A DNA stretch of 64,000 nucleotides, from NCBI RefSeq assembly GCF_016894345.1, contig NZ_CP069798.1, positions 1,447,385 through 1,511,384 of the forward strand, given 5' to 3'. The DNA is from Paralysiella testudinis. GTDB taxonomy: Bacteria; Pseudomonadota; Gammaproteobacteria; Burkholderiales; Neisseriaceae. The position numbers were made by a program, and so were the translations under genes. Positions 33,901 to 42,628 of this stretch are shown here, piece by piece (within the stretch, counting starts at the first letter, position 1; the number at the start of each line of letters is the position of its first letter). The notes below the pieces were generated by a model. The model was not told the DNA's origin and ran no database searches. It worked only from the letters and a program-made list of their open reading frames with translations.

Positions 33901-34305
33901 AGCTTGGGAGATGACCTTTATGTGTTTGCAAAAGGGGATGGCCAAGATCGTATTTACGATAGTGGTGGTGACGATACCCTGCGTTTGTCTGATTTAACGG
34001 TAAATGATTTGTGGTTTAGCCGTAAAGGTTTGGATTTGGAGGTATCTGTTATCGGTAGCGACGATAAAATCACCATTGAAAATCAATTTTTGTGGTTTTT
34101 TGGCCATCCAAATCAGGTTGATAACATCCGCTTGGATAATGGCACCATGTTGGATAATAAGCAATTAAATCAATTGATAAGCATGATGGCTGCATTTACC
34201 CCTAAACAAAATGATACTTTAAGCGTGCCTGAGCAAATGCAGCACTATCTTCAACAAATGGGGGTGGGTGCCTACTGGCGAGGAGGAGGGGTAGAGGTTT
34301 TATAA
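30952..34305 (+). pseudogene. RTX-repeat protein with zinc-peptidase-like N-terminus and VWA domain, broken by two in-frame TAG codons
   Basis: ATG 30952 has AAGGAG seven bases upstream. One frame runs to 34305 (1117 codons) except for TAG at 31234-31236 and 31408-31410. Both stand where Gln (CAG) would fit: HAVGKY-stop-EGTRGTGG and MVADD-stop-ANAQTVHL. Residues ~84-90 show HELTH, a zinc-metallopeptidase motif. A von Willebrand A domain follows (AFVVDTTGSMADDIAAVKAQ with a MIDAS D.T.S). Four blocks of glycine-rich calcium-binding repeats (GGAGNDVLYGGNGND style) lie around ~290-340, ~640-690, ~780-850 and ~950-1000. This is the plan of a type I-secreted RTX adhesin or toxin. The 949-codon 3' frame could be made only with a new start. 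Confidence 0.8.
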
Positions 34306-34325
34306 TCGGTTTGTTTGTAATTTAA

Positions 34326-34353
34326 AGGCTGCCTGAAGCCTTTCAGGCAGCCT
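34326..34353. terminator. Inverted DUS hairpin after the RTX gene
   Basis: AGGCTGCCTGAA (34326-34337) faces TTCAGGCAGCCT (34342-34353). Confidence 0.6.
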
Positions 34354-34391
34354 ATCTCTATCATCAACTCATTGTTTAAAAGTTAATCCAT

Positions 34392-35111
34392 ATGCATACA
34401 CCCACACCAGCCCCCATTGCCATTATCGGCGCCATGCAGCCGGAATTGGATTTGCTGCAAAGCCGTTTGCAGCAGGCGCAGAGCCAGCGCAGCGGCCAGA
34501 TTGTGTTTCACACCGGCCTGTTGGCAGGCAAACCGGTGGTGTTGGTGCTCAGCGGCATCGGCAAGGTAAATGCCGCCGTGGCCACGGCCTTGGTGATTCA
34601 GCAATTTAAGCCTGCTTGCGTGATTAATACTGGCAGCGCCGGCGGTTTGGGCGCGGGTTTGAAAGTGGGCGATGTGGTGCTGGGCGCCGAAGCCGCACAC
34701 CACGATGTGGATGTGACTGCATTCGGCTATGTGCCCGGCCAAGTGCCGCAACAGCCGCCGCGCTTTGCCAGCGATGCGGTGCTGCTGCAAACGGCGCGGC
34801 AAGCGGCAGCGGCGTTTGCCGGTGCGGCGATTGTGGAAGGGCTGGTGGTGAGCGGGGATGCGTTTATTCACGAGCGCAGCAAAATCGACGCCATCCGCCG
34901 GGATTTTGCCGATGTGCAGGCGGTGGAGATGGAAGCGGCGGCCATTGCGCAAACCTGCCATGTATTGGCCACGCCGTTTGTGATTGTGCGCGCCATTTCC
35001 GATGCAGCCGACGAAGCCGCCAGCCAAAGCTTCGACAAATTCCTGCAAACCGCCGCCCGCCATTCGGCGCAAATGGTGGAGAATTTGGTAGCAGCGATTG
35101 AAGCTGCCTGA
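34392..35111 (+). CDS. mtnN: 5'-methylthioadenosine/S-adenosylhomocysteine nucleosidase
   Basis: 239 residues. IAIIGAMQPELDLL at the start (catalytic Glu), GIGKVNAAVATALVIQQF, NTGSAGGL, ATDVDVT-like HHDVDVTAFGY, SGDAFIH and VQAVEMEAAAIAQTCH with ERAISD-like VRAISDAADEA are the MtnN motifs in order. It removes adenine from methylthioadenosine and S-adenosylhomocysteine, feeding methionine recycling and quorum-signal precursor release. The start ATG lacks a clear ribosome-binding site. Confidence 0.92.
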   Translation: MHTPTPAPIAIIGAMQPELDLLQSRLQQAQSQRSGQIVFHTGLLAGKPVVLVLSGIGKVNAAVATALVIQQFKPACVINTGSAGGLGAGLKVGDVVLGAEAAHHDVDVTAFGYVPGQVPQQPPRFASDAVLLQTARQAAAAFAGAAIVEGLVVSGDAFIHERSKIDAIRRDFADVQAVEMEAAAIAQTCHVLATPFVIVRAISDAADEAASQSFDKFLQTAARHSAQMVENLVAAIEAA

Positions 35112-35222
35112 AACTGCGTGGTTGTAGGTCGTATTCTTCAAACCAACGCATGTTCTAAGGCTGCCTGAAAGCAGTGGCGGGCATTTTTTAAATGGCGGAT
35201 ATTTATTTTTCAGGCAGCCTTA

Positions 35223-36097
35223 GGGTCTGTTCACAATTACTTGTCATACCCTTGAATAAAAAAGAAACGCAGGCATAAAAGGAAGTTCTCACCCTCCCCC
35301 AATACACCTGCGATGCCCCGTACACTACTCAAAGATGAACATTAGACGAAGCTGTTACCTATTCTGCGTGATTTGGGTATTTATAGCAAACCCAATTTGC
35401 GCAGAATTCTTGAAGGCATACTTTACAGAATAAGAACCGGCATACCGTGGCGGGATTTGCCCGAGTATTTCGGCAAGTATCATACTGTTTATACCGCTTA
35501 TAACCGTTGGTCAGAAAAAGGCATTTTTACTGCAATCTTGAAACAGCTCAGCCAAGAGAGTGACTTGAGTGGGTAGCCATAGACGGCAGTTATATCCGTG
35601 CTCACCAACACTGCGCCGCAGCCTCAGCGCTCAGTGCGCAAGAGGATCACGCAATCGGTATGAGCCGAGGCGGCAGAACCAGCAAGATTCATCTGGCTGT
35701 AGATGCTGCAGGCAATCCGGTTGAGGTTATCGTTACTGCGGGCAATATCCATGATGTCACCGTTGCACCGGAGCTGCTTGACAACATCAACCTTGCCGAA
35801 ACTGAGTTGGTTAATGCGGACAAAGGTTACGATTCAGACCGGCCCAGGGAGCAAATAGAGCAAAGCGGTGCGAAAGCCAATATTCCCTATAAAAGCAATA
35901 GGGAAGAGAAAAATAAAGACATGGACTGGTATTTATATAAAATCAGGCATTTGGTAGAGAATGCCTTTTGCCGTTTGAAACATTTCCGAGCGATTGCCAG
36001 CCGTTACGATAAGCTGAAACGCAACTTCCACAGTACGGTTTTATTGGGGTGCATTGTGATGTGGTTACCTTTATGACAAGTAATTGTGAACAGACCC
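35223..36097 (+). mobile_element. IS5-family (IS427-like) insertion sequence, degenerate
   Basis: 875 bases with 25-bp perfect terminal inverted repeats starting GGGTCTGTTCACAATTACTT (35223-35247 and 36073-36097) and flanked by TA on both sides. It holds one broken transposase gene. Confidence 0.85.
35313..36076 (+). pseudogene. IS5-family transposase, inactivated
   Basis: From ATG 35313 the frame reads PRTLLKDEH and then TAG (35343-35345) in place of the Trp codon TGG normal for HWTKLLP. It resumes as ILRDLGIYSKPNLRRILEGILYRIRTGIPWRDLP and breaks again near 35566, where one G is missing from a TTGGAGTGG (DLEWVAIDG) context. After that the C-terminal DDE half reads on: SRGGRTSKIHLAVDAAGNP, NADKGYDSD, and a Y-V-E-N-A-F-C-R-L-K catalytic block. 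IS427-group elements can use frameshifting, but there is no slippery run here and the extra nonsense codon points to a dead copy. Confidence 0.85.
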
Positions 36098-36219
36098 TAG
36101 CCGCACCAATCGCCACTTCAGCGCACAAGACAGTTTCTTTTTTTTGCCCAATAGGTTAAAATTCAAAAGTTTTTCAAATACTGAGAAGCGGCAGCAATGC
36201 CGTTTTTAATAATGAGAAA

Positions 36220-36242
36220 TGGCCAAGGGGCCATTTTTTTGT
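36220..36242 (+). terminator. Leader hairpin upstream of rimP (possible attenuator)
   Basis: TGGCC AAGG GGCCA followed by seven T residues sits only 15 bases ahead of the rimP ATG. A terminator in this place would cut transcription before the operon unless antiterminated; NusA autoregulation is the obvious idea. Confidence 0.6.
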
Positions 36243-36256
36243 TTCTGTGGAGCACA

Positions 36257-36730
36257 ATGGATATTCAGAATATTCTGGACAAAACCTTGCCCGGCTTGGG
36301 CTATGAGCTAGTGGATTTCGAACTCACCGCCCAAGGCGACTTGCGTGTGTTTATCGACAAGCCCGGCGGCATCACCGTGGAAGACTGCGCCACGGTGAGC
36401 AACCATTTAAGCCGTGTGTTGTTGGTGGAAGATGTGGATTATCAGCGGCTGGAAATTTCCAGCCCCGGGCTGGACCGCCCGTTGAAAAAAGCCGCCGATT
36501 TCGAGCGTTTCAGCGGCTCGCTGGCCAAAATCAAAACCCGCTTGCCGGTGGATGGCCAGAAAAATTTTGTTGGCCGCATCAATGGCTTGCAAGACAATGC
36601 AGTGGTATTGACTTTGGAAGAAGCCAACGAAGTGCGCCGCGCCAAACGCGCGGCAGTGGCGGCGGGCAAAACCGTGGCCATTGCGCTGGACAATATCGAC
36701 AAGGCGCGCATTAAGCCGGAATTTGATTGA
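36257..36730 (+). CDS. rimP: Ribosome maturation factor RimP
   Basis: 157 residues; start set at 36257 ([23 protein letters not shown]) because the upstream frame reads through the leader hairpin. [21 protein letters not shown] and [25 protein letters not shown] are RimP signatures of its N-terminal domain; the C-terminal SH3-like half follows. It binds the 30S subunit and helps late maturation. First gene of the rimP-nusA-infB-rbfA operon. Confidence 0.92.
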   Translation: MDIQNILDKTLPGLGYELVDFELTAQGDLRVFIDKPGGITVEDCATVSNHLSRVLLVEDVDYQRLEISSPGLDRPLKKAADFERFSGSLAKIKTRLPVDGQKNFVGRINGLQDNAVVLTLEEANEVRRAKRAAVAAGKTVAIALDNIDKARIKPEFD

Positions 36731-36799
36731 TTTAACTGAATTATTAACCGAAGCGGCAAATGTGGCGCCAAAGCCGCCGCACTTGTTTGGGAGAATGGC

Positions 36800-38290
36800 A
36801 TGAGCCGTGAAATTTTGTTGTTGGCCGAGGCATTGGCCAGTGAAAAGAATGTCAGTAACGATGTGGTGTTTAGCGCCCTAGAGTTTGCCTTGGCCAGCGC
36901 GGCCAAGAAAAAGGCCGACCGCGAGCACATGGATGTACGTGTAGCCATTGATCGCCACACCGGCGAATACCACAGCTTTCGCCGCTGGTTGATTGTGGCT
37001 GACGAAGACTACACCTACCCCGATACGCAGAAAACCATCGAAGAAATCCAAGAAGAAATTCCGGACACCGAATTGCAAATCGGCGAATACCACGAAGAGC
37101 CAATTGAAAACGTGGAATTCGGCCGCATCGGCGCGCAAACCGCCAAGCAAGTGATTTTGCAGCGCATCCGCGATGCCGAGCGTGAGCAGATTTTGAGCGA
37201 CTTTTTGCAACGCAAAGACAGCTTGGTGCTGGGCACGGTAAAGCGGGTGGAGCGCCATGGTGCGATTATCGAAATCGGCCGCCTCGAAGCCTTGCTGCCG
37301 CGCGACCAAATGCTGCCGCGTGAAAACTTCCGTAACGGCGACCGCGTGCGCGCGCTGTTTTTGCGCGTAGAGCAAATCGGCAACCGCAACCAAGTGCTGC
37401 TCACCCGCACCTCGCGCGAATTTTTGGTGAAATTGTTTGAGCTGGAAGTGCCGGAAATCGAAGACGGTCTGCTGGAAATCAAAGAAGCCGCCCGTGATCC
37501 GGGTATGCGCGCCAAAATTGCGGTGAAATCCAACGATGGCCGTATCGACCCGCAAGGCACCTGCATTGGCGTGCGCGGTTCGCGCGTGAACGCGGTGACC
37601 AACGAATTGGCGGGCGAGCGCATCGATGTGGTGCTGTGGTCGCCGGAAACCGCCCAATTTGTCATCAACGCCTTAAGCCCGGCCGATGTTACCCGCATTT
37701 TGATTGACGAAGACAACCACTCGGTAGACGTGATTGTGGCTGAAGACCAATTGGCGCTGGCCATTGGCCGCGGCGGCCAAAACGTGCGCTTGGCTGCCGA
37801 GCTTACCGGCTGGCAATTGAACATCATGACCGTAGAAGAGGCGCAAGAGCGCCACGAAGCCGAAGACAAAGCCCTGCGCGATTTGTTCCAAACCCATTTG
37901 GGCGTAGACGAAGACGTGGCCGATGTGCTGGTGCAGGAAGGCTTTGCCACCTTGGAAGAAGTGGCTTATGTGCCGGTGCAGGAAATGCTGGAAATCGACG
38001 GCTTTGATGAAGATATGGTGAACGCCCTGCGCAACCGCGCCCGCGATGCCATCCTCACCTTGGCGATTGCCTCGGAAGAGAAGCTGGAAAATGTAGACGA
38101 AGACATGAAAACGCTGGACGGTATTGATCAGGAAATGCTGCGTGATTTGGCGCAAGCCGGCATCACCACGCGCGATGATCTGGCCGAATTGTCGCTAGAC
38201 GAGTTGGTGGAAATCACCGGTGTAGACGAAGAAACGGCCAAAAAAGTGGTATTGGCCGCCCGCGCACACTGGTTTGAAGAAGAAGCATAA
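36800..38290 (+). CDS. nusA: Transcription elongation/termination factor NusA
   Basis: 496 residues: N-terminal RNA-polymerase-binding domain ([29 protein letters not shown]), S1 domain ([16 protein letters not shown]), two KH domains ([27 protein letters not shown] and [23 protein letters not shown] [11 protein letters not shown]), then two acidic repeats ending in [17 protein letters not shown]. It controls pausing, termination and antitermination. It lies 69 bases after rimP in the usual order. Confidence 0.95.
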   Translation: MSREILLLAEALASEKNVSNDVVFSALEFALASAAKKKADREHMDVRVAIDRHTGEYHSFRRWLIVADEDYTYPDTQKTIEEIQEEIPDTELQIGEYHEEPIENVEFGRIGAQTAKQVILQRIRDAEREQILSDFLQRKDSLVLGTVKRVERHGAIIEIGRLEALLPRDQMLPRENFRNGDRVRALFLRVEQIGNRNQVLLTRTSREFLVKLFELEVPEIEDGLLEIKEAARDPGMRAKIAVKSNDGRIDPQGTCIGVRGSRVNAVTNELAGERIDVVLWSPETAQFVINALSPADVTRILIDEDNHSVDVIVAEDQLALAIGRGGQNVRLAAELTGWQLNIMTVEEAQERHEAEDKALRDLFQTHLGVDEDVADVLVQEGFATLEEVAYVPVQEMLEIDGFDEDMVNALRNRARDAILTLAIASEEKLENVDEDMKTLDGIDQEMLRDLAQAGITTRDDLAELSLDELVEITGVDEETAKKVVLAARAHWFEEEA

Positions 38291-38301
38291 GGGGGAAGTA
38301 C

Positions 38302-41172
38302 ATGAGTAACAATACAGTAGAACAATTTGCCGCCGAGCTGGGCTTGTCTGCGCAACGCTTGTTGGAGCAGCTGGGCAGTGCCGGTGTGGCAAAACAATCC
38401 GCCGCCGATGCGCTGACCTCCGCCGACAAACAGCAACTTTTGGCTTATTTACAGCAATCGCACGGCTCAGACAGCAGCGGCACCATTACCTTGAGCCGCA
38501 AAAAGGCCACTGAGCACAGCAAAGTGGGCGGCGTAGAGGTGGAAACCCGCCGTCGCCGCCGCGTGATTGCGGTGCCGGCCGAAGAGCGTGTTGAAGCACC
38601 CGTTGCACCGGCGCCCGCAGCGGTGGTTGAAGCGCCGCCGGCAGCAGTTGAAACCGTGGCTGCCGCAGAGCCGGTGGCCGCACCGGCAGAAACGGCAGAT
38701 GCCGAACTTCAGGCAGCCGAAGCCGCCCGCCGCGCTTCTGCCGAAGCCGCTGCGGCTGAAGTGGCGAAACTCAAAGCCCGTGCCGCCGCGCCAAAGACCG
38801 AACGCAAGCCTGAAGCAGCCGTAACAAAGCCCGAGTCCGCTCCGGCAGCCGATACCAAAGCCAATGTGGCGGCAGAAACCGCCAAACCCGCAGCCCCAAA
38901 AAAAGACAAAGCTACTCAGCGTGCCGAGAAACGCAAAGCCGAATTGGCGGCGCTGGCTGAAGAAGCGGCCAAGCCGATTATCAGTGCCGAAGAGCAGGCG
39001 CAGCGCGAAGCCGAGGCACGCCGTGCCGAAGCCTTGCGTGCACACCAAGAAGCCTTGTTGAAAGAAAAACAAGACCGCCAAGCACGCCGCGAAGCGGCCA
39101 AGCTGCAAGCGGTACAAGACGCCAAAGCAGCTAAAGAGCAAAAGCCCACAGAACAACGCAGCGCCAAACCCAGCGACAAAGCACCGCTGGCGGCCAGCAC
39201 CGGCAATGGTGTGACAGCGGGTGCTGCGGCACCGGCACGCAAAAAAGAAGAGCGCCACCAGCGCGATGATGCGCCCAAAGGCAAAGCAGGCAAAGGCCGT
39301 GGCCGCAGCCAAGGCGGTGACGACAACAAATGGCGCAGCGGCAAACGCGGCGGCAAAAAACAGCTTAAGCTCGAGCCCAACCAACACGCTTTCCAAGCGC
39401 CCACCGATCCGGTGGTGCATGAAGTACTGGTACCGGAAACCATTACCGTGGCCGAATTGGCACACAAAATGGCGGTAAAAGCCGTAGAAGTGATCAAAGT
39501 GCTGATGAAAATGGGCATGATGGTCACCATCAACCAAGTATTGGATCAGGAAACCGCCTTGATTGTGGTGGAAGAAATGGGCCACATCGGCAAGGCTGCT
39601 GCGGCAGACGATCCGGAAGCCTTCTTGGTGGATGGCGATGAAGCGGTGGTGGAAGCCGAGGTGCTGCCGCGCCCGCCGGTGGTTACCGTAATGGGTCACG
39701 TAGACCACGGTAAAACCTCACTGCTGGACTACATACGCCGCGCTAAAGTGGTGCAAGGCGAGGCCGGTGGCATTACCCAGCACATTGGTGCCTACCACGT
39801 ACAAACCGATCGCGGCGTGATTACCTTCTTGGATACCCCGGGGCATGAGGCGTTTACCGCCATGCGCGCCCGTGGTGCCAAGGCCACCGATATTGTGATT
39901 CTGGTGGTGGCTGCCGACGACGGCGTGATGCCGCAAACCATTGAAGCCATTGCCCACGCCAAAGCTGCCGGCGTGCCCTTGGTGGTAGCGGTGAACAAAA
40001 TCGATAAAGATTCGGCCAACCCGGAAAAAATCCGCCAAGAATTGACCGCGCACGAAGTGGTGCCGGATACTTGGGGCGGCAATGTGCAGTTTATCGATGT
40101 GTCGGCCAAAAAAGGCCTCAACATCGATGCGCTGCTCGAAGCCGTATTGTTGGAAGCCGAAGTATTGGAATTGCAGGCTGCGGTAAGCGCCCCGGCCAAA
40201 GGCATTATTGTGGAAGCCCGGCTGGACAAAGGCCGCGGTGCCGTGGCCACCTTGCTGGTGCAATCGGGTACGCTGAAAAAAGGCGATATGCTGCTGGCGG
40301 GCACCGCCTTCGGTAAAATCCGCGCCATGATGGACGAAAACGGCAAGCCAATCGAAGAAGCCGGCCCCTCGATTCCGGTGGAGATTTTGGGCTTGTCTGA
40401 CGTGCCCAATGCCGGTGAAGACGCCATGGTGCTGGCCGATGAGAAAAAAGCCCGCGAAATCGCCTTGTTCCGCCAAGGCAAATACCGCGACGTGCGCTTG
40501 GCCAAACAGCAGGCCGCCAAGCTGGAAAACATGTTCAACAACATGGGCGACAGCCAGGCACAAAGCTTGTCGGTCATCATCAAGGCCGATGTACAAGGCT
40601 CTTACGAAGCACTGGCCGGCAGCTTGCAAAAACTGTCTACCGACGAAGTGAAAGTGAATGTGTTGCACAGCGGCGTGGGCGGTATTACCGAGAGCGATGT
40701 CAACTTGGCGATTGCTTCCGGTGCGGTGATTATCGGCTTTAACGTGCGTGCCGATGGCTCCGCCCGCAAACTGGCCGAAGCCGAAGATGTGGAAATCCGC
40801 TACTACAACATCATCTACGATGCGATTGACGATGTGAAAGCAGCCATGAGCGGCATGTTGGCGCCGGAGCAGAAAGAAAACATCATCGGCACCGTGGAAA
40901 TCCGCCAAGTAATCAGCGTATCCAAAGTGGGCAATATTGCCGGCTGTATGGTCACCGACGGTGTGGTGAAACGCGATGCCCACATCCGCTTAATCCGCCA
41001 AAACGTGGTGGTGCACACCGGCGAATTGGCTTCGCTGAAGCGCTTTAAAGACGACGTTAAAGAAGTGCGCATGGGCTTTGAATGCGGCCTAATGCTGAAA
41101 AACTTCAACGACATCATCGAAGGCGACCAACTGGAAGTGTTTGAAGTGGTGCAAGTGGCGCGTAAGCTGTAA
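38302..41172 (+). CDS. infB: Translation initiation factor IF-2
   Basis: 956 residues, start 38302, 11 bases after nusA. IF2_N module at the start ([25 protein letters not shown]), a long Ala/Glu/Lys-rich linker (~60-340), a second IF2_N ([23 protein letters not shown]), then the G domain: [15 protein letters not shown] (G1), [10 protein letters not shown] (G2), DTPGHEAF (G3), NKIDK (G4) and SAKKGLN (G5), followed by domains II-IV ending in [16 protein letters not shown]. It brings fMet-tRNA to the 30S subunit. Confidence 0.97.
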   Translation: MSNNTVEQFAAELGLSAQRLLEQLGSAGVAKQSAADALTSADKQQLLAYLQQSHGSDSSGTITLSRKKATEHSKVGGVEVETRRRRRVIAVPAEERVEAPVAPAPAAVVEAPPAAVETVAAAEPVAAPAETADAELQAAEAARRASAEAAAAEVAKLKARAAAPKTERKPEAAVTKPESAPAADTKANVAAETAKPAAPKKDKATQRAEKRKAELAALAEEAAKPIISAEEQAQREAEARRAEALRAHQEALLKEKQDRQARREAAKLQAVQDAKAAKEQKPTEQRSAKPSDKAPLAASTGNGVTAGAAAPARKKEERHQRDDAPKGKAGKGRGRSQGGDDNKWRSGKRGGKKQLKLEPNQHAFQAPTDPVVHEVLVPETITVAELAHKMAVKAVEVIKVLMKMGMMVTINQVLDQETALIVVEEMGHIGKAAAADDPEAFLVDGDEAVVEAEVLPRPPVVTVMGHVDHGKTSLLDYIRRAKVVQGEAGGITQHIGAYHVQTDRGVITFLDTPGHEAFTAMRARGAKATDIVILVVAADDGVMPQTIEAIAHAKAAGVPLVVAVNKIDKDSANPEKIRQELTAHEVVPDTWGGNVQFIDVSAKKGLNIDALLEAVLLEAEVLELQAAVSAPAKGIIVEARLDKGRGAVATLLVQSGTLKKGDMLLAGTAFGKIRAMMDENGKPIEEAGPSIPVEILGLSDVPNAGEDAMVLADEKKAREIALFRQGKYRDVRLAKQQAAKLENMFNNMGDSQAQSLSVIIKADVQGSYEALAGSLQKLSTDEVKVNVLHSGVGGITESDVNLAIASGAVIIGFNVRADGSARKLAEAEDVEIRYYNIIYDAIDDVKAAMSGMLAPEQKENIIGTVEIRQVISVSKVGNIAGCMVTDGVVKRDAHIRLIRQNVVVHTGELASLKRFKDDVKEVRMGFECGLMLKNFNDIIEGDQLEVFEVVQVARKL

Positions 41173-41237
41173 TATCGGCAAGCAGTGCTTTCAGGCAGCC
41201 TGTAGGTACTTCAGGCTGCCTGAAGTTTTATTGAGTA

Positions 41238-41363
41238 ATACCAATTCGAAAAATAAGATAACAAGGCGGAACTGATTTACTTGGTCTTCAGTACCTTAGT
41301 AAGTCGTTCTCTTTGAGCTAATTGGCGAGTCAATGCAGTTAGGTTATTTTTTAGAATTGGTAT
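41238..41363. repeat. Correia-like miniature element, second copy of the ATTCG-ended type
   Basis: 126 bases. Ends ATACCAATTCGAAAAATAAG and, complemented, ATACCAATTCTAAAAAATAA are imperfect inverted repeats related to those at 27819-27922. The inner part (ACTGATTTACTTGGTCTTCAGTACC, TCGTTCTCTTTGAGCTAA) is nearly the inner stretch of full-size Neisseria Correia elements. Confidence 0.75.
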
Positions 41364-41370
41364 GACTTGA

Positions 41371-41720
41371 AGTTACGCACTCGTATAAATTAAAGCACAG
41401 TCATTTACAGGTTATTTTGTTCAAATTGCCTGAAATGCATAATCCGTGCAGCCCTCCCTTGGCGCAGCCGAATCGGAGCGGATTTTAGCGGGAGAAGGGT
41501 GCGCTATGTTTGAGCGCAGCGAGTTCGCACCCGCCGCTAAAATTCGTGTAGATGAGGGAAGTTTGGCGTAAGCCAAACCTGCAACCGGGGTCGCCTTTTT
41601 TTGCTTACTTTTTTTGGCGAAGCAAAAAAAGTGAGTGGCCGCGCGGCCATGAAGCGCAAAGTAAAACGATAAGAAACGAATACAAAAACGCAGCCTATTT
41701 TTTGAAATACCCCGTTTCAT
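41371..41720 (-). repeat. Dispersed repeat, copy A (inverse of 56870-57258)
   Basis: Opens with TTGAAGTTACGCACTCG and includes GGCGCAGCCGAA, GCCAAACCTGCAACCGGGGTCG, GCTTACTTTTTTTGGCGAAG and GGCCGCGCGGCCATGAAG, all found in the complement of 56870-57258. Frames across it are not convincing genes. It explains most of the 41173-41912 gap together with the Correia-like element. Confidence 0.65.
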
Positions 41721-41912
41721 TCCATGGCTTGCCAATGGCTTGTCGAATCAAGTTTGGCGGCAATTACGATGTTACATTTCAGGTAGCCTTAGATAAGCGG
41801 GTATGTAACTTTCAAATAGTAAATCTGATGCGCCAAGGCGCATCCTTTATGGGGATTGGTAGCCGTATACATCCCCGTTGCACAACAAAAAACCAACCAA
41901 AAGGACAACACC

Positions 41913-42284
41913 ATGCGCAAGCCGCAACGAGGTTATGCCCGCCAAGACCGGGTAAAAGAACAGATTATGCGCGAACTGGCCGAGCTGGTGCGCACCGGCC
42001 TGAAAGACCCGCGCGCCGGGTTTATCACCATCAACGATGTGGAAGTGACCCGCGATTACAGCCACGCCACCGTGCATTACACCGTGCTCAACGACGCCCA
42101 GCGCGAAGTGACCGAAGAAGCCTTGGAGCACGCCAAAGGCTTTTTGCGCAGCGAATTATCCAAACGCATCCGCGTATTCCGCACGCCGGAGCTGCATTTT
42201 GTTTACGACGAATCGCTGGCGCGCGGCATGAATATTTCGCAACTGATTGACCGAGTGAGCGAAGAAAAGCCGGTGGAAGATTAG
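41913..42284 (+). CDS. rbfA: 30S ribosome-binding factor RbfA
   Basis: 123 residues, start 41913 with AAAGGACAACACC upstream. RVKEQIMRELAELVRTGLKDPRAGFITINDVEVTRDYSHATVHYTVL and LGKRIRVFRTPELHFVYDES-like RSELSKRIRVFRTPELHFVYDESLARGMNISQLID are diagnostic. It binds the 16S 5' helix during cold-sensitive maturation. Normally adjacent to infB; here the two are pushed 740 bases apart by inserted repeats, so rbfA may need its own promoter. Confidence 0.93.
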   Translation: MRKPQRGYARQDRVKEQIMRELAELVRTGLKDPRAGFITINDVEVTRDYSHATVHYTVLNDAQREVTEEALEHAKGFLRSELSKRIRVFRTPELHFVYDESLARGMNISQLIDRVSEEKPVED

Positions 42285-42628
42285 GATCTGCTCACATTTC
42301 ATCGCATGGCCATATTTTGGCTTAAAAGCCCGCTTTCTGCGTTGAAAATGCGTGCACGGTGTTCAACCTTGCTGTGCTTTTCGCCTTGAACGCAGGCTTT
42401 TCTGCTCAAAATATGGCACACGGCTAAAATGTCAACAGCCCCTGGTTTTACAGCAAGCAGGCTGCCTGAAGCCGAAAATGCGATTTATCTAAAGCAATAT
42501 ATTGTTTAAGGCTGCCTGAAAGGCAATAACAGATTTGATGGTTTCAGGCAGCCTTTGCCAAGCAGAGCGTATCTTCAGTTAACCTATTGCCCTCTTTTTT
42601 TCTCAGCCCCCCATTGCCAAAAAAAAAC
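42285..42628. other. Intergenic region before mfd
   Basis: About 340 bases with an imperfect inverted repeat (CATATTTTGGC...AAAGCCC and GCTTTTCTGCTCAAAATATGG) and several DUS copies near 42458-42556. No gene seen. Confidence 0.5.

Noticed and set aside
30952..35345. Reassignment of TAG to an amino acid, given three in-frame TAG codons in two genes
   Set aside because: Core genes such as mfd, rbfA and acyl or phage genes end in TAG at the expected length, and the IS copy also has a frameshift. Ordinary nonsense mutations are simpler.
35313..36076. Programmed frameshifting in the IS5-type transposase
   Set aside because: No slippery run at the break and an additional nonsense codon at 35343; the copy is more likely inactive.
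38467..39708. 413-codon leftward frame opposite infB
   Set aside because: It mirrors the Ala/Glu-rich IF-2 linker, giving Cys/Phe/Gly-rich nonsense.
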